A stretch of 64,000 bases of DNA, from contig OMYT01000006.1 in the NCBI GenBank assembly GCA_900315315.1, positions 62,001 through 126,000 of the forward strand, written 5' to 3'. Shown piece by piece: positions 41,434-50,653 of this stretch. A model generated the notes under the pieces. It worked only from the letters and a program-made list of their open reading frames with translations. It was not told where the DNA came from and ran no database searches. Positions within the stretch are counted from its first letter, which is position 1. Each line of letters opens with the position of its first letter. The stretch comes from an uncultured Eubacteriales bacterium (GTDB taxonomy: Bacteria > Bacillota > Clostridia > Christensenellales > Aristaeellaceae). Made by a program: the position numbers and the translations under genes.

Positions 41434-43164
41434 TCAGATACTCCACTCCGCGCTGGCGGTCTGCAGCTGCGCCATGCGGCGGAATGTGCTGTTCTCCGAA
41501 GCCAGCAATTCGGCCGGCCTTCCTTCCTCAGTAATCGTTCCGTCAGACAGTACCACGATCTTGTCCGCACCGCTGACAGTACGCATCCGGTGGGCAATAA
41601 CCACCACGGTCTTGTTTTGAATCAGCCGGGAAAGTGCTTCCTGAATAGCCGTTTCGTTTTCCACATCCAAGCTGGCGCTTGCTTCATCCAGCAGAATAAT
41701 CGGTGCGTCCTTCAGAAAAGCCCGGGCAATGGAGATGCGCTGGCGTTCACCACCGGACAGTTCACTGCCGTTTTCACCGATCACCGTCTGATATCCCTCC
41801 GGCAGTTTCAGCGCGAATTCATCGCAGTTCGCCAGCCGGGCTGCTGCCAGCACCTCATCGTCTGTGGCATCCTTCTTTCCTACGCGGATGTTTTCCAGAA
41901 TGCTGTTGTTAAACAGCGTCACATCCTGGAAAACAATGGAATAAACCGTCAGCAGCGTTTCCGGATCAATACGGGATACATCCTGCCCTCCGACTGTAAT
42001 CTTACCTTTGCTGATATCCCAGAACCGCGCGGCAAGGCGTGATACAGTTGTCTTTCCTCCGCCTGAAGGACCGACCAGCGCCGTCACCTCACCCTGTTTC
42101 GCTGTAAAGGTCACATCTTTCAGCACTGTTTTCCCGTCATCATAGGAAAAACCGACGTTTTCAAAGCAGATATCATATCCGTCGGGATGGAAGTCGGTTG
42201 TTCCCGTCTGCGCCGGGTATTCCGCGATCTCGTTCATCCGTTCCACAGGAACAGTAAGCAGGTTCAGCATGCCGAGGTTAATCAGGTTGCCGCTCATGGG
42301 TTCATACAGTCTGGAAGCTACCAACAGGAAGGAAAAGAATTCCATCACATTCAGTCGTCCCTGCATCAGCAGGATGCTGCCGACCACAGCAACCGTACCA
42401 ATACCGATTTTCAGAATCAGCTGCGCGGATACAATAAATGCCGCCTGTCCCAGTTCCGCACCGATCGCCTTTTTCTCAACGTCATCAATCCTGCTATCCA
42501 GATCCGCCAGATAAGCCTTCTCAGCATTGCAGCTCTTCAGATCCCGGGAAGTTTCAATGAATTCCTGCACAGCGTCGTTCAGTCTCACCTTGGATACCGA
42601 CTGCCGGCGGATAAAATGCGCCTGCACCTTTCGGGACGCCGCCACAATAAAGATGGCGATCGGAATCGGCCACACTGCCGCCAGCGCCATTTCCCACTTA
42701 TAGAAGAACAGCCCGATACAGATCAGCGACGTGGAAATCAGACTGCCGTAAAACTGCGGAATCTGATGGGAAGAAGCATGTTCCAGCGTCTCGGCGTCCG
42801 ACATAATCGTGCTTGTCAGATCCGCCAGGTCTTTCTTCCCGAAAAACGATAGCGGCAGTTTGCGAAGTTTTTCTGCCAAAGAAATACGCCGCTTGCCGGA
42901 TTCAACATAGGTGGAGAAGAACGTCGCGTTATACTGCCAGTAATTCGGAATAAAAATGAGGATCAGGCAGGCTGCGGCAAAAAGGAGGTAATAGGCCCAC
43001 CGCCCCGCTGCCGTGCCGGCAAGATAATCCCCGGTGAAGGCAAACAGCAGCCAGACCGGCGTCATCAGGGCAATATTGGAAAGGGTCACCGCTGTAATTG
43101 CCTTGATCATATCCGCGGCGCCTTTTCCCGTCAGCGCGAACCGCTTCATCATATACCGTTTCAT
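41434..43164 (-). CDS. ABC transporter, exporter fold, subunit 2
   Basis: 576-residue half transporter: six helices in residues 20-330, then an ATPase with Walker A GPSGGGKTT, Q-loop IVFQDVTLF, signature LSGGERQR and Walker B IILLDEASASLD. Its start overlaps the stop of the partner gene (4 bp), so they form a heterodimer. The class includes drug exporters and the siderophore importers IrtAB and YbtPQ; the iron box ahead of the pair favours a metallophore-related role. Confidence 0.9.
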   Translation of the reverse strand: MKRYMMKRFALTGKGAADMIKAITAVTLSNIALMTPVWLLFAFTGDYLAGTAAGRWAYYLLFAAACLILIFIPNYWQYNATFFSTYVESGKRRISLAEKLRKLPLSFFGKKDLADLTSTIMSDAETLEHASSHQIPQFYGSLISTSLICIGLFFYKWEMALAAVWPIPIAIFIVAASRKVQAHFIRRQSVSKVRLNDAVQEFIETSRDLKSCNAEKAYLADLDSRIDDVEKKAIGAELGQAAFIVSAQLILKIGIGTVAVVGSILLMQGRLNVMEFFSFLLVASRLYEPMSGNLINLGMLNLLTVPVERMNEIAEYPAQTGTTDFHPDGYDICFENVGFSYDDGKTVLKDVTFTAKQGEVTALVGPSGGGKTTVSRLAARFWDISKGKITVGGQDVSRIDPETLLTVYSIVFQDVTLFNNSILENIRVGKKDATDDEVLAAARLANCDEFALKLPEGYQTVIGENGSELSGGERQRISIARAFLKDAPIILLDEASASLDVENETAIQEALSRLIQNKTVVVIAHRMRTVSGADKIVVLSDGTITEEGRPAELLASENSTFRRMAQLQTASAEWSI

Positions 43165-44954
43165 ACCGCTTCACCCACTTTCCAGTTGACCGCTTTCTCA
43201 TATTCCGTCCACATGTCGGCATAGAGTCCGTTCTTTTTCATCAGTTCATCATGTTTCCCCTGTTCTTCCAACTGTCCTTCCTTCAGCACATAGATACGGT
43301 CAGCGTTACGGATCGTGGAAAGCCGGTGGGCAATCATGATCACCGTCCGCCCTTTAGCCATTTCTTTGAATGCCGTCTGCACCTGCGCTTCGCATTCCGG
43401 ATCGGCAAAAGCACTGGCCTCATCCAGAATCACCACATCGGCATTCTTCAGCATGGTACGGGCAATGGTAATGCGCTGCTGTTCACCACCCGAGAGATAG
43501 GTCCCCCGGCTGCCCAGAACCGTATTGATTCCCTCCGGCAACCGGTCAATAATATCCATACACTGGGCTTTCTTCAGGGCATCCAGCATTTCGGCTTCTG
43601 TCGCATCCGGCTTTGCAATCCGCAGGTTATCCGCGATGGATCGTTTGAGCAAACGGCTGTCCTGGAAAACATAGGCTACATGACGCATTAATGTCTCCTT
43701 GGAAATCTGACGGACATCCGTGCCGCCGATGAGTACCTGCCCTTCCTGCGGATCAAAGAATCGGGAAATCAAACCGGCCACTGTGGTTTTGCCGCTGCCG
43801 GAAGGGCCTACAATCGCCACGATCTCATTCCGCTCCGCCTTCAGTGAAAGATGCGATACCGCCGGCAGCGCATCCGGCGTGTACCGGTAAGTAACATCCC
43901 TGAGTTCCACTGTTGCGGCATCCGGTTCCTGACCGCGTTCCGGCTCCGGCAAAGGCTGCAGGTTCAGAATAGAATCCATTCTCTCTACAGCGTCCTGGGC
44001 TTTCATGTTGTTTTCACTCATGAACATCACTTTACTCATGGTTGTCGCGATGGCGGGGGTAAAGATGACGTAGAACAGGAAATTCAGCAGGATATCCATC
44101 CCGTAGTTTTCGCCGCGGATCAGCAACAGCGTCAAACCCAGGATAAAGACAAAGGCGCTGTTGATCAGTACGATATACCCCACCATGGACTTTCGCATCA
44201 TCCGGGTATAATGCATGCAGAATTCACAGTAATCGTCGATCGACGCCTTGAAACGGTGGAAAGAGAAAACCGTCTGTCCGAATGTTTTCACCACCGGTAC
44301 ACCCCGCACATACTCGACAGCCTCATTGCTCATCCGTTCCAGCGCGTTCTGGTACAGCCGCATATCTTCCTGCATGGCCGGGCCTGCCATACGCATCATC
44401 ACGGCAAAGCTCAGCGCCACCGGGATCAGGCAGGCAATCCCGTACCGCCAGTCATACACGAATAGCATAACAGCCATACAAAGTGGCATGACAATTGCGC
44501 CCGCCATATCCGGCAGATTGTGTGCAAGCAGAGTTTCCGTAGACCCCGTCACTTCTGTCACAATTCTGCGAACCTTGCCGGATCCCATCTCATCCGCAAA
44601 GCCGATCGGGAGGCGGGCGATATGACGCATCAGCGTCTTCTTCATATTGCCTGCCGTGCGGAACGCGCTGCCGTGAGAGCAGACCAATGCGCTGACATAA
44701 ACAATCCAGGCCAGCACAGCAAACAGCACAGCCATCCATCCGTTATGGACAATGCCTGTCGCCTTTGAAAAATCCGGCTGCACTTCCAATACTTCCCGGA
44801 TAATGCGCCAGATGAACACAAAGGGCATCAACGCCAGCACACTGCTCAGGCCGGACAGGATCAGGGACAGATAGGTCAGGATCCGGAAGCGGCCCGCGTA
44901 CCCCATCAGTCTCCCGAATGCCGATGGTACTTTCTCTTGTTTTTTCTTTTCCAA
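43161..44954 (-). CDS. ABC transporter, exporter fold, subunit 1
   Basis: 597-residue half transporter: six helices (residues ~30-320), Walker A GPSGSGKTT, Q-loop YVFQDSRLL, signature LSGGEQQR, Walker B VVILDEASAFAD and H-loop IAHRLS. The start is TTG at 44954 with TGAGGG 7 nt upstream. First gene of the pair, with an iron box and TACAAT -10 ahead. The gene for the TetR regulator is upstream on the same strand. Confidence 0.9.
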   Translation of the reverse strand: MEKKKQEKVPSAFGRLMGYAGRFRILTYLSLILSGLSSVLALMPFVFIWRIIREVLEVQPDFSKATGIVHNGWMAVLFAVLAWIVYVSALVCSHGSAFRTAGNMKKTLMRHIARLPIGFADEMGSGKVRRIVTEVTGSTETLLAHNLPDMAGAIVMPLCMAVMLFVYDWRYGIACLIPVALSFAVMMRMAGPAMQEDMRLYQNALERMSNEAVEYVRGVPVVKTFGQTVFSFHRFKASIDDYCEFCMHYTRMMRKSMVGYIVLINSAFVFILGLTLLLIRGENYGMDILLNFLFYVIFTPAIATTMSKVMFMSENNMKAQDAVERMDSILNLQPLPEPERGQEPDAATVELRDVTYRYTPDALPAVSHLSLKAERNEIVAIVGPSGSGKTTVAGLISRFFDPQEGQVLIGGTDVRQISKETLMRHVAYVFQDSRLLKRSIADNLRIAKPDATEAEMLDALKKAQCMDIIDRLPEGINTVLGSRGTYLSGGEQQRITIARTMLKNADVVILDEASAFADPECEAQVQTAFKEMAKGRTVIMIAHRLSTIRNADRIYVLKEGQLEEQGKHDELMKKNGLYADMWTEYEKAVNWKVGEAV

Positions 44955-44991
44955 ATGGAATCCCTCACTTTCTGTCAGTTAACAACCACAT

Positions 44992-45007
44992 GTTAGTGTT
45001 AACTAAC
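44992..45007 (-). promoter_or_regulatory. Iron box of the heterodimeric ABC transporter
   Basis: GTTAG-TGTTAA-CTAAC directly downstream of a minus-strand TACAAT -10. Predicts iron repression of both half transporters. A CGCCTGT/ACAGGCG hairpin (45023-45049) separates it from the TetR gene. Confidence 0.78.
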
Positions 45008-45071
45008 CCTATTGTATGCATATCGCCTGTCCCTCAGAAGGAACAGGCGGTATCATCAGATTACCATGAAC

Positions 45072-45680
45072 TCAAAAACCGAATAATGATTTCCATCCCG
45101 GCATGAAGAAGGTCTCCACGGTTTCCAGGCAGCGCATTGCTTCATCCGGAGGATATCGATGGATCACCGGTTCAAACAGTGCCGTCACATAAGCGCTGAA
45201 CAGCAGATGCAATTCTGTCGGGCTGATTTCCCGGATTGCCAGTCCCTTCTCCCGCAGAATCGGAAGAAACCGCAGCATCTGATCCTGGGCGGTCTGTGTC
45301 AGATCATGCAGAAAACTTTCATATTTTGTGCCGGAAGAACATACCAGAAGCAAATAGTAGTCATCCACGGATGGATAAACCACTTCACGCATCATATCAA
45401 TCCATGAGTCCTGCCACTGAAAGTTCCCTTCCTTCTGCACCGCGTCCAGATATTTCCCCAGATGAATATCCATCCAGGAATTCAGCTTTTCGAGTGCCGG
45501 AGCAACCAGCTGTTCAAACAGATCCTCCTTATCCCTGCAATGCCGGTACAGGCCCGCTGCCGTCAATCCACACCGTTCCCCGACGCGGCGCATGGAGGCT
45601 TTTTCGAAGCCGTATTCCATGAATTCGTCCCTGGCGGCAGTCATCACCCTGACATGACTGGCGGTTTTGTCTTTCGGCAT
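45072..45680 (-). CDS. TetR-family regulator next to ABC transporter
   Basis: 202-residue TetR regulator with an HTH in residues ~12-60 (ARDEFMEYGFEKASMRRVGE, CGLTAAGLYRHCRDKEDLF) and an all-helical effector domain. Start at 45680 with GGAGG 4 nt upstream. Its own upstream region carries GTTAGCTAAC, a compact palindrome that may be its operator. Likely controls itself and possibly the downstream transporter pair. Confidence 0.9.
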   Translation of the reverse strand: MPKDKTASHVRVMTAARDEFMEYGFEKASMRRVGERCGLTAAGLYRHCRDKEDLFEQLVAPALEKLNSWMDIHLGKYLDAVQKEGNFQWQDSWIDMMREVVYPSVDDYYLLLVCSSGTKYESFLHDLTQTAQDQMLRFLPILREKGLAIREISPTELHLLFSAYVTALFEPVIHRYPPDEAMRCLETVETFFMPGWKSLFGF

Positions 45681-45702
45681 ACATCCTCCAAAAGATAACA
45701 TC

Positions 45703-45712
45703 GTTAGCTAAC
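45703..45712 (-). promoter_or_regulatory. Compact palindrome upstream of TetR gene
   Basis: GTTAGCTAAC, a 10-bp perfect palindrome 22 bp before the TetR start. It shares half-sites with the iron boxes but lacks the 6-nt centre, so it is more likely a TetR operator. Confidence 0.5.
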
Positions 45713-45758
45713 ATCATAAACTATAAACCTTTTTACCCCGGATGTCAAGCCGTTAAAT

Positions 45759-46814
45759 TCAGTTTTCTTCCAGAATCCTTAATCCTTCATGATAATCCTG
45801 CCCCAGAATCTCCTGGGTTTTGGAAAAATCATACTTCTGATGCAGTCGGTCATGCACCTTCAGGAATTCTTTCTTCCCGTGATTCCGAATATAAAGTGAC
45901 AGCGCTTTCGCTGCGTTCGCTCCGTCGTTTGACGGGACATAGAATCCCTTTTCACAGGATTCCAGGCCGTCACATTCATAGCAGCCGTTGATCCCCTTTT
46001 CTTTACAGCATTTCACATTGGGGCAGATTCCATCCGGCGAAAAAATCGCATTAGAGCAGGTATTGTAGCTTGTTCTGCAGGAACCGCACCATTCGCCAAG
46101 AAAACAATGATTGCAGGACAATCCGCAATAAGCAACCGGATCAACACCTTTCCGGGCTGTTTTACACAGCTTGTTCATGATGCGACGCATCGCTTCAATA
46201 TGCATGATCCAGTGCCGGCTGAAAGGCATTTTGATCAGTCCCCGGACATCCTTGCCGCACCAATAGGTAATCAGCCAGTTTGCGTTTTCATCTTCGCTGA
46301 TGCAGCCGGTGCGCTGCAGCTTTGCAATCATTTCATCCCCAAATCTGCGTTTCAGATCAGTATACTGCAGTTGTTCCAGGATCTGATGTGTGGATTCCAT
46401 TACTGCCTGAGCATAGTGGTACAGTTCCTTTACATCCAGTTTTTTTGAAAACTCAGCAATCTCATTTCCGGAGAGTTCATTCCCCGTTGTAATGATCGGC
46501 GAGTGAACCGTCTTATCAAAGCCTTGTGCAAAAAGAACCTGTTGATCTTCCGCAATCATTTCATGCGCCACGATGTCTTCGATCCGGAAGATGTGCCAGA
46601 TCGAATAAGCGAGTGTCTTGCTGTGATAGCCGTCCGCACCTGCAAACGGCATCTGCCAGAATGCCTCTTCCGGGAAGACGTTTACAATCTGAGTAATCTG
46701 GGCAAACAGGCTTCCCCTGAGTTCCATCAGTTTAGATATCGCATCCTTGAAGGTTGTTTCCTTCGCAAGCAATGCCTGCATCTCTTTGTTCATCTGGGCC
46801 CAGTCTTTATCCAT
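45759..46814 (-). CDS. DinB-like / DUF3795 fusion protein
   Basis: 351-residue two-domain protein. Residues 1-210 form a DinB-like four-helix bundle with metal-ligand histidines (AYSIWHIFRIEDIVAHEM and a late RHWIMHIEAM). Residues 225-345 are a DUF3795 zinc-finger-like domain with about twelve cysteines (YCGLSCNHCFLGEWCGSC, CPNVKCCKEKGINGCYEC). DinB-like proteins are metal-dependent thiol transferases. The fusion suggests joint metal/thiol chemistry, but function is unknown. GGAGGGGAG precedes the ATG. Monocistronic or first of a loose series. Confidence 0.82.
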   Translation of the reverse strand: MDKDWAQMNKEMQALLAKETTFKDAISKLMELRGSLFAQITQIVNVFPEEAFWQMPFAGADGYHSKTLAYSIWHIFRIEDIVAHEMIAEDQQVLFAQGFDKTVHSPIITTGNELSGNEIAEFSKKLDVKELYHYAQAVMESTHQILEQLQYTDLKRRFGDEMIAKLQRTGCISEDENANWLITYWCGKDVRGLIKMPFSRHWIMHIEAMRRIMNKLCKTARKGVDPVAYCGLSCNHCFLGEWCGSCRTSYNTCSNAIFSPDGICPNVKCCKEKGINGCYECDGLESCEKGFYVPSNDGANAAKALSLYIRNHGKKEFLKVHDRLHQKYDFSKTQEILGQDYHEGLRILEEN

Positions 46815-46879
46815 GATGTTCTCCCCTCCTGACGATTTCGCTGTTGCGCAACAACTTCCGCTTTTCTGTCCGTTTTTCT

Positions 46880-47424
46880 TTAGGATGTAATAATCCGGTA
46901 ATGTGTACTGAAATACTCGGCATCCACAAAGTTGAAGTCGACCGCACTGATTTTACCTTCCGGATCATTCTTGACACTATAGAAAACAACCACAGCATCA
47001 GAAGCAGCTGTTTCCTTTGTACCCCACAGCAGGGCGGAAAAGCAATGCTCTTTATCTTCCGGATGAATGGAGATGAAACCATTGTTCAGTAAAAAGCGTA
47101 ATTCTTCGCATTCCGGATCACCAAGGCGCCAGATTTTCAAGGGCCGCGCAATCTGAATGAACCGATTGCCTTCCAGCTGCTGATGGTTTTGCAGAAAAAA
47201 CTCCCTTTTATTCGGGCATGGAAAACCTCTCTCATCCACCTTGAAATAGTCACCGGCTTTGGCTATTTGGCCTTTGGTTCCCGTTGCTTCCTTTGTGAAA
47301 ACCTCAAAAGTCCATCACTGTGAGCGATGATTTTTCCGTCCCGAGACATTTCCTTTTCTTTTTCGGAACCGGTGCCAAGCTCCCAGGCTTGAACCTGAGT
47401 AGTCGTCTTAATTGCAAATGTCAT
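46880..47424 (-). pseudogene. Unknown protein gene broken by a frameshift
   Basis: An open frame starts at ATG 47424 (MTFAIKTTTQVQAWELGTGS) and stays open about 38 codons. A one-nucleotide change near 47306-47312 (a CCTCAAAAG run) then moves the coding sequence to another frame, continuing TFEVFTKEATGTKGQIAKAG through DERGFPCPNKREFFLQNHQQ to the stop at 46880. Together about 181 residues. The family is not recognised. The 3' part alone is open from 47239. Either a real pseudogene or an assembly error. Confidence 0.65.
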
Positions 47425-47464
47425 TTGTTTTATTCTCGCGTTTTCTCTTATCTTGGCGAAACAA

Positions 47465-48016
47465 TCACAGCCGTTTGATCATCATATACTCATTCACATA
47501 CGTACCATCTCTCATCCGTATGGCATCCGGTTTTACGCCTGTGATACGGAATCCCATTTTCTCGTACAAACCCCTTGCACGGCTGTTCCCTTCGATAAAG
47601 TCCAGCTCGATCTGGCGAATTCCATCCCGTTCCCTCGCTATACGGAACAGTTCCTCAAACATTCTTGTCCCTATTCCAAGATTCCAGTAATCCTGTAAAA
47701 GGGCGATTGCTACAGAAGCCCTATGGCAATCTTTCATTCCTGTTCGAAATGAAATCTGGCAGTTCCCGGCGATTTTTCCATCCACAAGACACGCAATCAT
47801 CATTCCGTTCGGATTGTCGTAGTCTCCGCGGATGAACGCCTTTTCCTGCTCAAGGGTAAAATCGGAGAATTCTTCCGGATATTTCAGAAGAAATTCTGTC
47901 TCTCCGGATGCTTTCGTAATAAACCGGAGCATTTCTTCAGCATCGTCTTCACATGGACTCCGGAGAACAGCGTTCCGGCCATCTTTCAGTATAATTTCCA
48001 TATCTTTAAAAACCAT
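47465..48016 (-). CDS. GNAT N-acetyltransferase
   Basis: 183-residue GNAT-fold acetyltransferase of the RimJ/RimL-like type (VLRSPCEDDAEEMLRFI, YWNLGIGTRMFEELFRIA acetyl-CoA loop, GLYEKMGFRITG). Acceptor unknown. Start at 48016 with AGGGGGAG upstream. It begins a run of small enzymes transcribed leftward. Confidence 0.88.
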   Translation of the reverse strand: MVFKDMEIILKDGRNAVLRSPCEDDAEEMLRFITKASGETEFLLKYPEEFSDFTLEQEKAFIRGDYDNPNGMMIACLVDGKIAGNCQISFRTGMKDCHRASVAIALLQDYWNLGIGTRMFEELFRIARERDGIRQIELDFIEGNSRARGLYEKMGFRITGVKPDAIRMRDGTYVNEYMMIKRL

Positions 48017-48132
48017 AAATCTCCCCCTCAATATTCGGATACTTGCTTCTGGTCTGTTCCGTGGGGCTGATCAAAAAGGAATTGAATAGACTTCAGAACC
48101 ATACCATGACATTGCTGACGTCTCCTTCTAAT

Positions 48133-48588
48133 CTACCTCTTCATCAAAAATCTTACAAGTTCTATGTCGCAGTCTTTTTCTGTATCGACAATCTGAAATC
48201 CACATTTCTCCGTATAGAATCTGACATTTTCACGTTTGTATAAAGGTGTTACCAAGGTCAGACGCTTCCAATCATCATAATAGTCCTTCACAAACTGAAT
48301 AGCCTGTGTACCTATTCCTTTTCCCTGATAATTCGGGATGACGCACAGGCAACCGATTTCATATTCCTGTTTCCCTATCAGATGGCACGATACGCAACCA
48401 ACCGGTTTATGATCGCACAGTATGATATGCTTCGGATTTAACCGTATGGATTTTTCCATCATTTCGATCGTCTTTCCATATCCCGGGCAAGTTCCGAACC
48501 GTTGGTAATCACTGTAGAAGGAAGCGTTATATATTTCAACCAACAGTCGGGCATCATCCTTTGCTGCCTGCTTAAATTCTATGATCAT
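48133..48588 (-). CDS. GNAT N-acetyltransferase
   Basis: 151-residue GNAT protein: VEIYNASFYSDYQ, the beta-bulge IGCLCVIPNYQGKGIGTQAI acetyl-CoA loop and RFYTEKCGFQIVDTE. Complete and compact. The ribosome site is weak (GAGG). Substrate unknown. Confidence 0.88.
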   Translation of the reverse strand: MIIEFKQAAKDDARLLVEIYNASFYSDYQRFGTCPGYGKTIEMMEKSIRLNPKHIILCDHKPVGCVSCHLIGKQEYEIGCLCVIPNYQGKGIGTQAIQFVKDYYDDWKRLTLVTPLYKRENVRFYTEKCGFQIVDTEKDCDIELVRFLMKR

Positions 48589-48629
48589 GGTTCTGCCTCA
48601 TTTTGCTTTCCTTGCTCATGATGGATTCC

Positions 48630-48947
48630 TCACTTTTTCTTCTGCTTTGGCACAGGCAGTTCATCAAACATTGCCGTCAGCAGTTCCTTCAGAAACTCCC
48701 GGTTGTCAACATTGTCCACAAGCAGCATTTCCTTTGCCCCTTCATACGGAAGTTCTCGAACCGCATCCGGCATCATGGCCATGGCTGATTTTGTCGGCTT
48801 GACTAGGAAGCGATCGTCATAGATGCCGCCAAAGATTTTTCCGTACATGTACAGGATATATTCTCCCATCATCGGTTTGAAAGTAATCCCTTCCAGTTCA
48901 GAGAGCTGTTCCAGGATATAATCCAGATATTCTTTGCTTGATGCCAT
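48630..48947 (-). CDS. TfoX N-terminal-domain protein
   Basis: 105-residue stand-alone TfoX/Sxy N-terminal domain (LEGITFKPMMGEYILYMYGK, then GGIYDDRFLVKPTKSA). Such short proteins are common in Bacillota and are not proven competence regulators. The lysine-rich C terminus could bind nucleic acid. 22 bp downstream of the deaminase gene. Confidence 0.85.
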   Translation of the reverse strand: MASSKEYLDYILEQLSELEGITFKPMMGEYILYMYGKIFGGIYDDRFLVKPTKSAMAMMPDAVRELPYEGAKEMLLVDNVDNREFLKELLTAMFDELPVPKQKKK

Positions 48948-48969
48948 AATTACCTCCCTTTTTTCTCAT

Positions 48970-49494
48970 TCAAAAGTTTTGTTTATGTGTTTTTGCCTTG
49001 ATCTCAGCCATTTCTGCAATCAATTCCTCCAACGGGCGGTATTCGCCACCCCACCATTCAAACACGTGCATGCCTTCATCTTCAAGAACAGGTCCGTTCA
49101 GTTTCATCCGGATACCGAGCTTTCCGAGCAGACCCTCCCGATCTATAGGAATTGCATCATGCGGTGTCAACTGTGAAAACGCCTCATAGGAAACACCGAA
49201 GGCGACATTTTCAACGCCCAGAGAAGCGATCGCGCAAAGGCAGCGCTCGCAAGGAGCACAACTGGTATATAGCACAGACTCCTTCAAAACAGTATCAGAA
49301 TACCGGTTTGCGCATTTGTGAACCAGGTTGAATTCGGCATGACCGAAAAGGCCTTTGTTCCAGTCTGCGGTGTTTTCAGCTTCCTCCAGTATTTCTCCTT
49401 TATGGACGAGCAGTGCACCGAAGGTGTCAAAGCCTTTCTTTCCCGCCTGAATTGCCAGTTCAAAACAGCGTTTCATGTATTTTTCGTTTTCCAT
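48970..49494 (-). CDS. Cytidine/deoxycytidylate deaminase-like nucleoside deaminase
   Basis: 174-residue zinc deaminase with the catalytic HAE in GLFGHAEFNLVHK and zinc cysteines in CAPCERCLCAI. The length and N terminus fit stand-alone nucleoside/guanine deaminase-like enzymes rather than TadA. Substrate cannot be set from sequence. Follows the GNAT gene at 49504 by 9 bp. Confidence 0.9.
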   Translation of the reverse strand: MENEKYMKRCFELAIQAGKKGFDTFGALLVHKGEILEEAENTADWNKGLFGHAEFNLVHKCANRYSDTVLKESVLYTSCAPCERCLCAIASLGVENVAFGVSYEAFSQLTPHDAIPIDREGLLGKLGIRMKLNGPVLEDEGMHVFEWWGGEYRPLEELIAEMAEIKAKTHKQNF

Positions 49495-49503
49495 ATGCTG
49501 CTC

Positions 49504-49959
49504 CTATTTCCGGAGTTCCATCACGTCATAACACAGATAATCATCATTTCCTGTCTGAATCATGTGATACTCCGTTTCTCGGTACCCGCGTTTCCGGTAG
49601 ATCTGTTTTGCAGGAAAGGAAGCGTCAATCCGGATCGTATCATACTGTGTCAGGATCTTCCTCTCTGCAAAATCAAGAAGTGTTCTGCCGTATCCTCTGT
49701 GCTGATATTCCGGCAGGACAAATAACCGGTTAATCCCGTTCCTGCTGACTGTCACCGTCCCAACGTACATCTCATCATCACAGAGCAGATACACTTTCCC
49801 GGAAGCAATATCCGCCTTGATGCTTTCATCCGAGTGGTGCCGGCAGAAATAATCCACCGCACCGGCAGGGTAATACCTTGGATAAATCGCACGAATTGTC
49901 GTCTGTGTTATTTGTTTGATTGTCTCAAAATCGTCAGCGGTTGCCTGAATAATCTTCAC
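49504..49959 (-). CDS. GNAT N-acetyltransferase
   Basis: 151-residue GNAT: ATADDFETIKQITQTTIRAI, then LFVLPEYQHRGYGRTLLDFA acetyl-CoA loop and YRKRGYRETEYHMI. The start is taken as GTG 49959 (GGAG 9 nt upstream); the frame is open to 50004 but without a ribosome site there. An ATG with a good ribosome site at about 50012 opens only an 11-codon frame, hinting that the 5' end may carry an indel. Confidence 0.82.
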   Translation of the reverse strand: MKIIQATADDFETIKQITQTTIRAIYPRYYPAGAVDYFCRHHSDESIKADIASGKVYLLCDDEMYVGTVTVSRNGINRLFVLPEYQHRGYGRTLLDFAERKILTQYDTIRIDASFPAKQIYRKRGYRETEYHMIQTGNDDYLCYDVMELRK

Positions 49960-50026
49960 GTCAATAATCTCCACTTCATCGGATATGCTTCGGGTAAGTA
50001 TCAAAAACCATGAAGTCTGTCTCCTC

Positions 50027-50653
50027 TCAGCAGTTCTTCAGCGCTGAGACTCGGTCTTCGATGCTTTTCCGGAACTGCTCGTCCGTCATGGATGGATCGC
50101 GGGTCGCCTTCCAGATATCGCAGGGAATCTTGTCGCAGGAAGCACAGTTTGTGAAGTGATACTTATTGGCACAGCAGGCATAAATCGGGCAGGCTTTCCC
50201 GTTTGCGTGAAACACTTTCCCGCATGCTTCGTTACAACCGGTGCACACGCTGACATGAAGCGGACATGTGGAACAGTCCGTCCCGCAAACCGATAATCCC
50301 AAAATCTCCCGCTGTTTCTGTTTCGGAAAGCCCTTCAGAACCAGTTCGTAGGAGCGGTCCAGCCAGTGTTTCAGCAGATCGTCCGGAATCTCTCCGTCCG
50401 CTTTGACGGAATTCCAGTGCTGCTTGTTGCTGTAGTATCCGGGAATGATATCCGGATACTGCTGTCGCATCAGTTCGCCTGCCATCGGTTCCAGTTTCAG
50501 GTTGATGTAATATGGCTGATTGTGATCATCCAGGAGAACAGCGGCAAACATTTTTCCGCCGATATGGTATCTGATCCAGTTCCATTCCGCTTGCAGATCC
50601 TTCGTAACGCTGCGCTTAGCCATCAGGTATTCATCGATCCAGGGATATTTCAT
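50027..50653 (-). CDS. MmcQ/YjbR-like / DUF3795 fusion protein
   Basis: 208-residue protein. Residues 1-115 resemble MmcQ/YjbR double-wing domains (AAVLLDDHNQPYYINLKLEP, PGYYSNKQHWNSVKADGEIP). Residues 120-200 are a DUF3795-like cysteine domain (VCGTDCSTCPLHVSVCTGC, CPIYACCANKYHFTNCASC). Overlaps the upstream kinase-like gene by 23 bp. Function unknown; one of three DUF3795 proteins in the window. Confidence 0.8.
   Translation of the reverse strand: MKYPWIDEYLMAKRSVTKDLQAEWNWIRYHIGGKMFAAVLLDDHNQPYYINLKLEPMAGELMRQQYPDIIPGYYSNKQHWNSVKADGEIPDDLLKHWLDRSYELVLKGFPKQKQREILGLSVCGTDCSTCPLHVSVCTGCNEACGKVFHANGKACPIYACCANKYHFTNCASCDKIPCDIWKATRDPSMTDEQFRKSIEDRVSALKNC

Noticed and set aside
45703-45712. 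GTTAGCTAAC considered as another iron box
   Set aside because: Lacks the 6-nt centre found in all other boxes and lies at a TetR gene start, so a TetR operator is more likely.
48630-48947. TfoX-like protein considered as evidence for competence
   Set aside because: Stand-alone TfoX N domains are common in Bacillota without competence genes, and none are nearby.
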